Assembly: GCF_003337375.1 (NCBI RefSeq)
Contig: NZ_QPJD01000001.1
Span: 1 to 64,000 of the forward strand
Length of the DNA: 64,000 nt
Source: Paenibacillus prosopidis
Lineage (GTDB): Bacteria > Bacillota > Bacilli > Paenibacillales > Paenibacillaceae
Reading direction: 5' to 3'
A program made the translations under genes and the position numbers. The notes beneath the pieces were generated by a model. That model made no database searches, was not told where the DNA came from, and saw only the letters and a program-made list of their open reading frames with translations. Positions within the stretch are counted from its first letter, which is position 1. Each line of letters starts with the position of its first letter. Shown here piece by piece: positions 44,285 to 52,936 of this stretch.

Positions 44285-45519
44285 GCGGGTTCATCGAACG
44301 GTTGCGTAAAGGCTATGGCAAAAAGCTCGTATCGCTTCACGCTTGGAACGGTTGGATTGTCGTTATTTTGACGTTGACCGGGCTAATACTCGTGGGCGGG
44401 TTCTGGCGCGGCTTTCTCGGTGAGGGCCGCGTGTGGATCAAGTGGCTGCATATCGTCGTCGGTATTGCTTCGATTTTGCCCGTGCTTTACTATTTGGCGC
44501 TGGCGGGGAAGCATTGGAAGCAGCTGAAGCAAAAGCCTTGGCAGCGGTTTAACGTGCTCGTTGTGCTCGGATTGCTGCTTGGCTGGTTCGGCTCAGGCGT
44601 GCTGCTGTGGCAGTTTAAAGCGGTTGGCCCGAGCGTATCGAACATTGCATTAGTGGTGCATGATTTGCTTACGTGGATCGGCCTTCCTTATATTATTTAT
44701 CATTCCATTACCCGGGCAAAATGGCTCAAGGAGCCTAGCCGCCGGACGATACAGAGCGAACGCGAAACAGTGGACGTGCATCCTGCAGGAGTGCCGCAGC
44801 CTATCTATACGCGCAGAGCGTTTATCCGCGGAGCGATAGGTGTGGGACTCGCGGTCACGCTTGGACCATCGTTCATGAAGTGGTTAGGCAATTCAATCGG
44901 CAGCGTCGGCGGTACCCAAACGATCGATAAGTTGATCGAAAATGATGCCAACATGCTGGTGCCGGCGCCGCAGCCGCTTCCCGCATCAGCGCCGCCGATG
45001 GGCGGCGGGGCGATCGGTCAATTCCGGGTGTACACGGTGACGCCGATACCGGAATTTTCGAATGATAACTGGTCTTTTACGATAGATGGCCTTGTGGAGA
45101 ATTCATTCAAGTGGGATTGGAAGCAATTTGTTGAGCTGAAGCGTACGGTGCAGGTGAGTGATTTTCATTGTGTAACCGGCTGGTCCGTGTATAAAAACAC
45201 ATGGGAAGGCATACCACTCAAAGAGCTGCTGAAAAAGGCCGGTGTGAAGCCTGGCGCGCAAACCGTGAAGCTATATTCCGGCGACGGGGTTTATACCGAT
45301 ACCTTAACGCTTGAGCAAGCCGACATGGATGATGTAATGGTTGCAGTCATGCATGACGGCAAGCCGATCCCGAGCGATCTCGGTGGTCCAGTCCGATTAG
45401 TCGTGCCGAAAATGTATGCGTACAAATCAGTAAAATGGTTAAACAGGATTGAGCTGATCGAAGGCGAACATATAGGGTATTGGGAGCAGCGTGGCTATGC
45501 GAACGACGCTTGGGTGTGA
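44281..45519 (+). CDS. Fused b-type cytochrome / molybdopterin oxidoreductase (MsrQ-MsrP-like)
   Basis: The 412-residue protein joins an N-terminal four-helix membrane part (about 20-145) with H20, H57, H127 and H141 suitable as heme ligands, a twin-arginine-like motif RRAFIRG (178-184) before a further hydrophobic stretch, and a sulfite-oxidase-family molybdopterin domain (about 245-405). The cofactor-binding cysteine is C297 (DFHCVTGWS). Also visible are NTWEGIPLKELL and GGPVRLVVPKMYAYKSVKW. In Gram-negatives MsrP reduces methionine sulfoxide in envelope proteins using electrons from the separate heme protein MsrQ; here both roles appear in one chain. It follows the kinase with a four-base overlap. 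Substrate is inferred, helped by the methionine-rich lipoprotein two genes upstream; another S- or N-oxide is possible. Confidence 0.82.
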   Translation: MSGFIERLRKGYGKKLVSLHAWNGWIVVILTLTGLILVGGFWRGFLGEGRVWIKWLHIVVGIASILPVLYYLALAGKHWKQLKQKPWQRFNVLVVLGLLLGWFGSGVLLWQFKAVGPSVSNIALVVHDLLTWIGLPYIIYHSITRAKWLKEPSRRTIQSERETVDVHPAGVPQPIYTRRAFIRGAIGVGLAVTLGPSFMKWLGNSIGSVGGTQTIDKLIENDANMLVPAPQPLPASAPPMGGGAIGQFRVYTVTPIPEFSNDNWSFTIDGLVENSFKWDWKQFVELKRTVQVSDFHCVTGWSVYKNTWEGIPLKELLKKAGVKPGAQTVKLYSGDGVYTDTLTLEQADMDDVMVAVMHDGKPIPSDLGGPVRLVVPKMYAYKSVKWLNRIELIEGEHIGYWEQRGYANDAWV

Positions 45520-45541
45520 GACGATGGAAAGGTGGTTACTT

Positions 45542-46408
45542 ATGGGCGATCATAACATTGTACATCAGACGTTTACGTTAGAGCTGGATCAGGTCGTAAA
45601 AGTAAGAGGAGACATTCGACTGAAGGAGGATGGACGGCGCAAGCCGGTCCTCCTTTTTGCGCATGGATTTAAAGGCTTTAAAGACTGGGGATTTTTCCCT
45701 TATGCTTCTGAGCGGTTCGCAAGCCAGGGTTTCGCCGTCATTACGTTTAACTTCTCACATAACGGTGTGAATAAGACTGACTTTGACGAGCTGGACCGAT
45801 TCAGTGCCAATACATATTCGCAGGAGCAAAATGATCTTGCGGCGCTGCTTGTGGCGGTTCATGAGGAGAAGCTTCCGTTTGTGGAACAGATCGATAAGCG
45901 GCAGATTTTTCTAGTGGGGCATAGCCGCGGCGGCGGGAATAGCGTGCTGTTCGCAGCGGAGCATCCCGAAATACGCGGTGTCGTGACGTGGAACGGGATT
46001 GCGGACTGCAACCTGTTCGGGGAAGCGTTCCGCGAACAGGTTTTGCGTGACGGAGTGGGCTTTGTAGCCAATGTACGGACGAAACAGCAAATGCCGATAT
46101 CGGCACTGTTCTTCGAGGACTTGGACCGCAATCGGGAGCGCTTCGACATCGCGGCACGAGCAGCTGCGTTGAAGACACCTGTTCTGTTCATCCAAGGCGA
46201 TCAAGATTCGGAGAGAATATTGAACGATAATCGGAAGCTGCGCGAAGCGGCTCCACATCATCGCTTTGCGACGCTGGAAGGCGCAAACCATACATTCGGA
46301 GCGGTGCATCCTTTTGCCGGGACGACGGATCATTTGGAGCGGGCCATCGCCATTACCGGCGCATTTTTTGCTCCATTATTGATCCGGCCTGATAAATGCG
46401 ATAATTAA
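45542..46408 (+). CDS. Alpha/beta hydrolase (dienelactone-hydrolase-like)
   Basis: The 288-residue cytosolic hydrolase has an oxyanion region VLLFAHGFKGFKDWGFFPY, the nucleophile elbow GHSRGGGNS with the catalytic serine near residue 123, an acid in IQGDQDSERIL and histidine in EGANHTFGAVHP. These fit the YcjY/dienelactone-hydrolase branch of alpha/beta hydrolases. ATG 45542 was chosen since AAAGGTGG lies six bases before it; ATG 45524 lacks a ribosome site. It starts 22 bases behind the oxidoreductase stop, so it belongs to the same operon. Substrate unknown; carboxyl ester or acyl detoxification is the family's general activity. Confidence 0.82.
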   Translation: MGDHNIVHQTFTLELDQVVKVRGDIRLKEDGRRKPVLLFAHGFKGFKDWGFFPYASERFASQGFAVITFNFSHNGVNKTDFDELDRFSANTYSQEQNDLAALLVAVHEEKLPFVEQIDKRQIFLVGHSRGGGNSVLFAAEHPEIRGVVTWNGIADCNLFGEAFREQVLRDGVGFVANVRTKQQMPISALFFEDLDRNRERFDIAARAAALKTPVLFIQGDQDSERILNDNRKLREAAPHHRFATLEGANHTFGAVHPFAGTTDHLERAIAITGAFFAPLLIRPDKCDN

Positions 46409-46448
46409 CAATATTAAATAATATCGAAAGCAAGAGGAGATGAGTAAA

Positions 46449-47297
46449 ATGACATATTTTAAAAAGGCTGAATGGGTGCTGGAACGTTTGGGTGAGGACG
46501 GTATTGTCATCGTGGATACCCGGTATGCGTTGAACGATTCGGAAGCGGGCAGGAGGGTGTATGCGGAATCTCATATACCCGGCGCCTATTATTTAGATTT
46601 GAGTCACGACCTTTCCGGACCGAAGCGCCCCGATGGACAAGGCGGCCGCCATCCTTTGCCGGAGCCGAAAGAGCTGGCAGCAGTATTAGGTCGAATCGGG
46701 ATTGGCAAAAATACGACGGTAGTTGCTTATGACGATCAGGGCGGGGCAATGGCTTCCCGTTTGCGGTGGCTATTGAAGTGGATAGGGCATGACGGACAAG
46801 TATTTCTGCTTGAAGGTGGATTTGCAGGCTGGCAAGCAGCCGGTCATCCGGTCAGCACCGAAACGCCTGCTCCTGCGGAGGGTGTTAGCTTCGAGCCAGA
46901 GGTCCGGAACGAGCTGTTGGTAACCCAAGCCGAGGTGAAGGAGAGAATCGGAAGGAAGGGTACGGTACTGATTGATTCCCGCGAGGCTCCCCGCTACCGC
47001 GGCGAAGTCGAACCGCTTGATCCCGCTGCCGGCCATATACCAGGCGCAATCAACCGTTTCTGGAACGAAGGCAAACGCGCCGACGGCACGTGGAAGTCGC
47101 CGGAGGAGCAGGCAGAGCGCTTCGCCGGGCTATCACGTGACGATGAAATCATCGTCTACTGCGGTTCGGGAGTTACGGCAACGCCGAATGTGTTCGCGTT
47201 GGAGGAAGCGGGATTCCGCAATGTGAAATTGTATGCGGGGAGCTGGAGTGATTGGAGTTCCAGACCTGAGAACCCAGTTGCTACGAGTGAGGAGTAA
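46449..47297 (+). CDS. Two-domain sulfurtransferase (rhodanese)
   Basis: The 282-residue protein has two rhodanese domains: an inactive N-terminal one (about 5-130, VIVDTRY, SHIPGAYYLDLSHDLSG) and a C-terminal one (about 150-275) with SREAPRYRGEVEPLDP, AGHIPGAIN and the active-site loop YCGSGVTATPN with the catalytic cysteine. The loop CGSGVTA is the thiosulfate/3-mercaptopyruvate sulfurtransferase type. It moves sulfane sulfur to cyanide, thiols or other acceptors. ATG 46449 has AAGAGGAG ten bases upstream; ATG 46440 is too close. It lies 40 bases behind the hydrolase and probably ends the operon. A sulfur-handling role beside an MsrP-like enzyme is consistent with thiol/oxidant stress. Confidence 0.9.
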   Translation: MTYFKKAEWVLERLGEDGIVIVDTRYALNDSEAGRRVYAESHIPGAYYLDLSHDLSGPKRPDGQGGRHPLPEPKELAAVLGRIGIGKNTTVVAYDDQGGAMASRLRWLLKWIGHDGQVFLLEGGFAGWQAAGHPVSTETPAPAEGVSFEPEVRNELLVTQAEVKERIGRKGTVLIDSREAPRYRGEVEPLDPAAGHIPGAINRFWNEGKRADGTWKSPEEQAERFAGLSRDDEIIVYCGSGVTATPNVFALEEAGFRNVKLYAGSWSDWSSRPENPVATSEE

Positions 47298-47478
47298 AGC
47301 TGAGAGGCATATAGCAGTATTTAAGTTTTGAATATATCGCCACTTGATGCTCAGAGTCAACACGGAATCAACACTTGCTCTCTGAAAAACTTTCACTAAG
47401 CTCCGTGCCGATCATGCGTTTGTGTTCTCCCTGTTTCGTGTAGCTCCTGCGTTCGTTCCTCTCACACCCCCTGCACAT

Positions 47479-47528
47479 AAAGAAGGCCGGCAGCCCTTGT
47501 CTTTCGAGTGGCTAACCGGTCCTTCTTT
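47479..47528. terminator. Probable bidirectional terminator
   Basis: AAAGAAGGCCGG (47479-47490) pairs with CCGGTCCTTCTTT (47516-47528), with A-run on one side and T-run on the other. It lies between the convergent rhodanese and lipoprotein genes; the rest of 47298-47638 shows no gene. Confidence 0.6.
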
Positions 47529-47638
47529 AACTAAGTCGTTTCCTCTAATATTTCTCCACTTGTGCAACAAGAAATCACAATACTTTCAACTTTACTATTT
47601 GATCAACAGAAAATCCCATGTTTTCTCCCTGCCGCGAT

Positions 47639-48028
47639 TTACCAACGATAGTACTCTGTGCCTTCATTCGCGTCCGCTATATAGACTGTCACATTGCGGA
47701 CGTTCAACAGTCCGGGTTTGTAACGATTGCCCCGATCGTCAACGAATTCGGTTAACAGCAGGCTGGATTTACCGAGGGACAGCACATCCGCTACATATGT
47801 GTACTTGTCGTCAATGGTGATTTTCACATCGTACCGAACATCTCCGCTGCGGTTATGGACAATCAGATAATTATTCGTAACGGCAATGTCGGTATACGGA
47901 ATCGTGCCGGATGGAAGGGGGATGCCGCATCCGGTCGTGAAGACGGCAAGGCAAACGATTAGCAAGAATAATGAAACGTTTCTCCCCGCCGGTTTCCTCA
48001 TGCAATTCATCAGGTCTGTCCGCATCAT
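47639..48028 (-). CDS. Small lipoprotein of the divergent minus-strand operon
   Basis: The 129-residue protein has a signal with lipobox TTGC (Cys34 in this reading) and a beta-rich mature part (DIAVTNNYLIVHNRSGDVRY, YKPGLLNVRNVTVYIADANE). It looks like a small all-beta domain. Its ATG overlaps the stop of the preceding gene by four bases, so it is translationally coupled to the phosphoesterase-like protein and probably acts with it outside the membrane. Internal starts (MNCMRKPAG) are possible. No family recognised. Confidence 0.65.
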   Translation of the reverse strand: MMRTDLMNCMRKPAGRNVSLFLLIVCLAVFTTGCGIPLPSGTIPYTDIAVTNNYLIVHNRSGDVRYDVKITIDDKYTYVADVLSLGKSSLLLTEFVDDRGNRYKPGLLNVRNVTVYIADANEGTEYYRW

Positions 48029-49443
48029 TCACGTTCCTTTCCGTTTGATTCAATAGACAAGGCAAGGTCAAAGAACAGATTGGGCGAGGAGGGGTGGCTG
48101 CGGTGCACTTCAACGGCGATGATATTGGGTCCCTTCACAAGCTTGTTCAAATGGGCTTTCAGATCAATTCTTCGAAAGAAGGAAAATTCATTCGGAAACG
48201 CCAACGACGATTCGGTTAAGAGCCCGGTTCGAATGGCGTCCCGGGATACTTCCTGGCCGTTCAGATAAACGACGTAACCGTCCTCATAGGCGATATTCAA
48301 ATATAATCCGGACAAATCCACCGGATCGCCATCCAATTCAAACGACTTACGAAAATAATAAGTCGGGAACTTCGCGGCCTCCAAGCTTGTTTGAATATAA
48401 GCCTGCCGATCACTGTTATTCGTATTTCCCAAAGGAGCCCTGCCGATCTTCCAGGCGGAATCGTCGTATTCCGGACTGCGCCAATCGTAAGCAGGCAGTT
48501 GAACAGTTTCCGTGTGAGAAGTCTCTATGATTGCCCCCTCTCCCGTCGCATCGATCTCTTCCGGTATGTCGATTTTGATCGCCTCGCTGCCCGGATGGTA
48601 GCGCCATAAGGATTGTATGCCCACGAGCGGGATTTCCTGTTTTTGTTCCATCGAATCAAGGTTCCACGAAGCCAGATTCAGCGCATCCTGTTCCAGTTGA
48701 TCGAGCACTTGTCCCTGTTTATTCACGGCCTTAATGGATAGGTCGTCATTATTCGCTTCAATGACCGTAATGAAAGGCGTTTCCTTAAACCTGGACAAAT
48801 CCCACAATCCCCATCCCTTATATTCGGCGGGCACATAATCGGAAGGCTTTTGTTCAACGGCCAATTCAAGGGTGTAGACGGAATCGCGGATGAAAACCGC
48901 GTTAATTCCGGCAGCTCTGAAGGTGTTCCATATCTCGGGAAGCTTCGGATCTTCGCTCAGCCATGCAAAGGTGAACGTTTGCTTAGATTCGTCAACCGTC
49001 TGACGGATCCATTCCAACTGGCGGTCTCCCGCATCCGATAACCGATCGGCGTTCAGAAAGAATAATCTGGCGTTTTCGTTACTGACCGTATAGAAAGATT
49101 TCCCGTAACCCGGAAGCGTCTCGGCAGGCACATGAGGATAAGCTTGGTTGAAACGGTTTTCCGTCGTAGAACCGTCAAATATGGGATAAACTTGAAACGT
49201 TTGTGCTTCCGGATGACGCTGCAGCAGCTGGTGAGGCGCGGCAAAAAACGAAATGTCCCCGAATTGCTTGATCCACTCCCCGACTTCCCCTTGGCTGAAA
49301 TAACCGAATCGAAATGACTTGGACGTCGGGGCGGATGACTTGGCTCCTTCCGTCGGCACGTTTGTCCAATAGAAGGAAAAAAACAGCAGACACAAGGACA
49401 CATACAGTAACAAAGAAAGTTTATATTTGTATATGATGGACAT
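48025..49443 (-). CDS. Membrane-anchored metallophosphoesterase-like protein lacking catalytic motifs, with galactose-binding-like domain
   Basis: The 472-residue protein has a signal anchor (about residues 10-26, LLLYVSLCLLFFSFYW). A central domain (about 40-240) aligns by pattern with calcineurin-like phosphoesterases: ARLFFLNADRLSDAGDRQLE matches VHFVVLDMYATF and AQYNWL of the phosphatase at 50883. FTFAWLSEDP stands where VVMGHAPG is, and GINAVFIRDSVYTLELA where the GHNHNY block is. All metal-binding Asp, Asn and His are gone, so it is probably a pseudoenzyme. The C-terminal part (about 320-470) is a jelly-roll common in such phosphatases (YYFRKSFELDGDPVDLSGLY). Start 49443 directly follows the upstream stop. 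Role perhaps binding or scaffolding. Confidence 0.65.
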   Translation of the reverse strand: MSIIYKYKLSLLLYVSLCLLFFSFYWTNVPTEGAKSSAPTSKSFRFGYFSQGEVGEWIKQFGDISFFAAPHQLLQRHPEAQTFQVYPIFDGSTTENRFNQAYPHVPAETLPGYGKSFYTVSNENARLFFLNADRLSDAGDRQLEWIRQTVDESKQTFTFAWLSEDPKLPEIWNTFRAAGINAVFIRDSVYTLELAVEQKPSDYVPAEYKGWGLWDLSRFKETPFITVIEANNDDLSIKAVNKQGQVLDQLEQDALNLASWNLDSMEQKQEIPLVGIQSLWRYHPGSEAIKIDIPEEIDATGEGAIIETSHTETVQLPAYDWRSPEYDDSAWKIGRAPLGNTNNSDRQAYIQTSLEAAKFPTYYFRKSFELDGDPVDLSGLYLNIAYEDGYVVYLNGQEVSRDAIRTGLLTESSLAFPNEFSFFRRIDLKAHLNKLVKGPNIIAVEVHRSHPSSPNLFFDLALSIESNGKERE

Positions 49444-49445
49444 GA

Positions 49446-49832
49446 TTAGCCTCCCGGCAAAGTGTTCGGCATGTTCGGCCAGCCCAGTAAGGCGTGGTAA
49501 ACCGTAGGCCAGATGACGATCAGATTGGCAATAAAGGCAACGGCAAATACGATCGTCCATGGTTTCAGAGCAACCTCTTTCCGTCCGATCGTCCAGTGGA
49601 ATATAGCCCATGTGGCCAACCAGACGAGCAGTCCAGCCGTTTCTTTGCCGGCATAAGGACCGATGCCCCACCAACCGGGCATCCAGGAGCCCATCTTCAG
49701 CAAAATCGGATTGGCTTTGACGGGATCATAAACGCTCCATAAGTGACTGACCGTTGTCGCTGTGATACCGAGCCATACCGAAAGCAGAACGGCAGCGAAT
49801 TCGCCTGTTTTTCGTTGCTTGTGCGCTTGCAC
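49446..49832 (-). CDS. Unrecognised polytopic membrane protein, 128 residues
   Basis: About four hydrophobic helices (FAAVLLSVWLGITATTVSHL, LLVWLATWAIFHWTI, WTIVFAVAFIANLIVIW) with tryptophan-rich loops such as SWMPGWWGIGPYAG and HALLGWPNMPN. Histidines occur in several helices (VSHLW, IFHWT, VYHAL), which would allow heme or metal binding, though no known pattern is met. It lies between the other membrane protein (31 bases upstream) and the phosphoesterase-like gene (2 bases downstream), clearly within one operon. Function unknown. Confidence 0.65.
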   Translation of the reverse strand: MQAHKQRKTGEFAAVLLSVWLGITATTVSHLWSVYDPVKANPILLKMGSWMPGWWGIGPYAGKETAGLLVWLATWAIFHWTIGRKEVALKPWTIVFAVAFIANLIVIWPTVYHALLGWPNMPNTLPGG

Positions 49833-49863
49833 GATTTTCTCCCCCTTTCAACCGTGTTAAAAA

Positions 49864-50463
49864 TCATACCATTCTAAGTTTCGCCAAGCCGATGCCAAAC
49901 ACAAATCCGATCAGCAAACAGATCCAGAATAGCGTGATCAATAAAGCGATGATCCCGCTTGCCGCCGAGCCCGGTTCGAGAGCATGGCGAAACCGGCGCA
50001 ATAAAACGGCCGCCGCAATTCCCAGAGGGAGCGGGTACAGCGAGACGAATTCTTTATATTCCATCACGATCAAATGTAACGCGGGGCTATGGTACAGCAG
50101 CCACTCCTGGGGACCGTCCGGCGCCCGGTATGCGATATAGAGCCAGTTGCCGAACACGATCGTGAGCAGAACCATAAGATTCGTCAGCCAGAGCATCCAT
50201 TCCAGTCTGGCCGGGGCCCCTGCCTTACCCCGCAGCATGGGATAGATCAGATGAAGCGTTTGGCAGCTCATGATGACGGTGACGGTCGCGCCCAATCCGT
50301 GCAGGATGGCCGCCAGCTTATGGTTGCTGAAACCCATGACATTGAACAGAGGGATTGATAAAAAAAGGAGAGCAGCTATGCTCGCTTGCGTAACTGCAAA
50401 ATCTCTTGCAGTGAACAATGGTCTCATCGGCAGTCCATCTCTCTCTCTGTCGGGATTTGTCAT
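49864..50463 (-). CDS. Unrecognised polytopic membrane protein, 199 residues
   Basis: About five helices, with histidines in HKLAAILHGLG, QTLHLIYPML and YHSPALHLIVMEYKEF. The arrangement resembles small b-type cytochrome-like membrane proteins but no defined motif is recognised. It is the first gene of the minus-strand operon, transcribed away from the phosphatase operon across a 420-base promoter region. ATG at 50463; the in-frame ATG 12 codons later (MRPLFTARD) is an alternative. It may form a membrane complex with the next gene product. Confidence 0.65.
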   Translation of the reverse strand: MTNPDRERDGLPMRPLFTARDFAVTQASIAALLFLSIPLFNVMGFSNHKLAAILHGLGATVTVIMSCQTLHLIYPMLRGKAGAPARLEWMLWLTNLMVLLTIVFGNWLYIAYRAPDGPQEWLLYHSPALHLIVMEYKEFVSLYPLPLGIAAAVLLRRFRHALEPGSAASGIIALLITLFWICLLIGFVFGIGLAKLRMV

Positions 50464-50548
50464 ATCTTATTTAGTATAGAGAAGAATTGCATTAGAAATA
50501 TTATAGCGATATTAAATAATTGTTAATCCGAGAGGAAGTTTTAAACAG

Positions 50549-50598
50549 TTTTTTATTAGTTTTTTATAATTTTTTATAGTTTTTTATAGGGTTTTTTT
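50549..50598. promoter_or_regulatory. Phased T-tracts in the divergent promoter region
   Basis: Runs of six to seven T start at 50549, 50560, 50570, 50580 and 50592, that is 10-12 bases apart, each followed by AT or ATAG. Such helical phasing bends DNA. The roughly 11-base direct repeats are also what tandem PhoP boxes look like, and a TTAACA (50605-50610) follows. The whole 50464-50882 stretch has no gene. Confidence 0.45.
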
Positions 50599-50882
50599 AT
50601 TCACTTAACACAAAATTAAAACAATCTATTAAATTTAATCAGTATAATCTCTTTGGGCAGTTTGAATACGGGAATATCTGTTAACCGCAAATTCTTTCGT
50701 GGTACAAGAGGAAAGAAAGATGGAAGCAAATCAAACGAGGTGGCAGCGATGTGCCGACGGTTGGGATGCCAGTGGTAAAAGGAGGTAAAGAAGACTTTTT
50801 TAGTTTCAGCTTTAGACCGAACCGTGCGGCGGGTTCCCGTGATTCCGACTCCTAATCAAAGAGAAGAGAAGGGAAGAAAAAG

Positions 50883-52844
50883 ATGAAAGCTAAGTGGAAA
50901 GGTTTATTGGTTCTCTGTGTTATTAGTATTCTTTTCACCATTGGTATGTACGGCGCGTCAGCTGCCAGCAACATCTTAAAAGGGCCGTATCTGCTGTTCG
51001 AAGGTTCCAACACCTCAATGAGCGTTCTTTGGCAGACAAGCGTGAACGAGTCGAACGTCATCAGTTGGGGTACCGACACCACTTATTCGATGGGGCAAGC
51101 GACCGTCGCGACGTATAATTCCGCCTACCAGCACAAGTACACCATCACCGGGCTGCAGCCGGGCACCAAGTACTACTATAATGTGGACGGTCATGCTGGC
51201 TCTTTCGTCACCGCGCCGGCGAGCACCGCTACTTCCGTGAAGTTCCTCTCCTACGGCGACAGCCGTACCTACCCGGCTAACCAAGAGAAGGTAGCTGCCA
51301 AGGCACGTGCGGCTTATGCCGCCGACCCGGCCTACCAGACCCTTCTTCTGAACAGCGGGGACTTTGTCGGCGTCGATACCGAGAGCGACTGGACTGCTCA
51401 TCACTTCGTTTCCGGGACCACCTACCCGCAGATTCACGCCCTCCAGGCCGAGGTTCCTATGATTGGGGCAAGGGGCAACCATGAGGGTACAGGCGCGGTC
51501 TACAGAAAGTACTTCCCTTATCCGTACGTGGCTAACCACTACTGGTCCTTCGATTACGGACCGGTCCATTTCGTCGTGCTTGACATGTATGCCACCTTCA
51601 CCTCCGGCTCGGCTCAGTACAACTGGCTGGTCAACGACCTTGCCTCCACTACCAAGCAGTGGAAGGTTGTTATGGGCCATGCGCCGGGGTGGGGTGCCGG
51701 CACTCATGCGAACAATACCTCTGTCCAGACCGACATCCATCCCGTCTTGAAGCAATATGGGGTACAATTGTACCTCAATGGACACAACCATAACTATGCC
51801 CGTGCGGTCGTCGACAATATCCAGTACGTTACTTCCGGCGGCGGCGGCGCTTCCTTGTATACTCCTAACGCTACCTGGCCGAATATCGTCAAAACGGATA
51901 TGTCGCACCACTTAACCGAGTTCGACGTTGTTGGAAGCACATTGACCATGATCGCCCGCCGGGCAGACGGCACGGTGATTGAGACCGTAACTGTTCCCCA
52001 AGGCGGCGGTTCCGGCGGCAACCAGCTTCCAGTGGCTAATGCCGGCGCTGACCAGACGGTGACCGACGAAGGCAACGGTGAAGAAACGGTTGTTCTGAAC
52101 GGGTCCGGAAGCAGCGATCCGGACGGCACGATCTCTTCCTATGTCTGGAAAGAGGGAGCAACCCAGATTGCCACCGGCGCCACTCCGAGCGTCCGCCTGG
52201 CTGTTGGCACCCATACCTTAACCCTTACGGTAACAGATAACGCTGGGGCCACTGACACTGACACGGTGGTCGTCACCGTCAATGCTGTCGGCGGCGGCAC
52301 TTCCACCACCGTCACTTCCCAAGTCAGCGCAGGCAGCGATGATGCGGAGCAGAACCAAAGCGGCGGTTCCGTGAACCTTACCAGCACCGACTTAGAATTG
52401 GTGTTCGACACCACGACCACCGGCAACCAATACGTCGGAATGCGCTTCAACAACGTTAACGTACCGAAAGGCAAGACCATTACGAACGCCTACATCCAGT
52501 TCACTGTGGATGAGACGAACTCCGGCACAACCAACCTGACCATCAAGGGACAGGCAGCCGATAATCCGGGCACCTTCACCACGTCGGCTTCCAACATCTC
52601 CTCCCGTGCCACCACGACCGCTTCCGTTGCTTGGAGCCCTGTCGCTTGGAACACGGTAGGAGCAGCCGGGGCTGACCAACGGACTCCGGATCTGAAGAGC
52701 GTTGTCCAGGAAATCGTCAACCGCACTGGCTGGGTACAAAACAATTCCATGGTCTTTGTCGTCACCGGTACCGGTGAGCGGACCGCGTCGGCCTATAACG
52801 GCTCAGCTACACAAGCCGCAAAACTGGTCGTGACTTACCAGTAA
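50883..52844 (+). CDS. Secreted metallophosphatase (purple-acid-phosphatase-like) with PKD and C-terminal domain
   Basis: The 653-residue protein has a signal peptide (1-27), an N-terminal FN3-like purple-acid-phosphatase domain (about 30-115, MSVLWQTSVNESNVISWG, YTITGLQPGTKYYYNV) and a calcineurin-like domain (about 120-365). Motifs are GDSR, SGDFVG, GNHE, MGHAPG and GHNHNYAR. The Tyr of the GDxxY motif is absent, so it may not be a true purple enzyme. A PKD domain (about 378-465) and a beta-rich domain (about 470-653, ISSRATTTASVAWSPVAWN) similar to those on secreted hydrolases follow. It releases phosphate from esters outside the cell. Codons are strongly C-ending, unlike the AT-rich genes after it. 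Control by the T-tract/PhoP-like region is plausible. Confidence 0.87.
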   Translation: MKAKWKGLLVLCVISILFTIGMYGASAASNILKGPYLLFEGSNTSMSVLWQTSVNESNVISWGTDTTYSMGQATVATYNSAYQHKYTITGLQPGTKYYYNVDGHAGSFVTAPASTATSVKFLSYGDSRTYPANQEKVAAKARAAYAADPAYQTLLLNSGDFVGVDTESDWTAHHFVSGTTYPQIHALQAEVPMIGARGNHEGTGAVYRKYFPYPYVANHYWSFDYGPVHFVVLDMYATFTSGSAQYNWLVNDLASTTKQWKVVMGHAPGWGAGTHANNTSVQTDIHPVLKQYGVQLYLNGHNHNYARAVVDNIQYVTSGGGGASLYTPNATWPNIVKTDMSHHLTEFDVVGSTLTMIARRADGTVIETVTVPQGGGSGGNQLPVANAGADQTVTDEGNGEETVVLNGSGSSDPDGTISSYVWKEGATQIATGATPSVRLAVGTHTLTLTVTDNAGATDTDTVVVTVNAVGGGTSTTVTSQVSAGSDDAEQNQSGGSVNLTSTDLELVFDTTTTGNQYVGMRFNNVNVPKGKTITNAYIQFTVDETNSGTTNLTIKGQAADNPGTFTTSASNISSRATTTASVAWSPVAWNTVGAAGADQRTPDLKSVVQEIVNRTGWVQNNSMVFVVTGTGERTASAYNGSATQAAKLVVTYQ

Positions 52845-52869
52845 GATCTTTTTTGTTCGCAGCATGATA

Positions 52870-52905
52870 AAAAAGGCGGTCGCAGGGTTTTCCCTGCGAC
52901 CGCTC
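52870..52905. terminator. Hairpin between phosphatase and HupE-like genes
   Basis: GCGGTCGCAGGG (52876-52887) pairs with CCCTGCGACCGC (52892-52903), loop TTTT. The A-run lies on the left side, so the classic T-run exists only for minus-strand transcription; on the plus strand it is a weak stop or processing hairpin. Confidence 0.55.
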
Positions 52906-52936
52906 AATAACTCAAAGAAGAAACGAGGATATCGTC

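Noticed and set aside
50549-50598. T-tracts as simple terminator tails
   Set aside because: No stem precedes them on either strand and their 10-12 base phasing is not expected of terminators.
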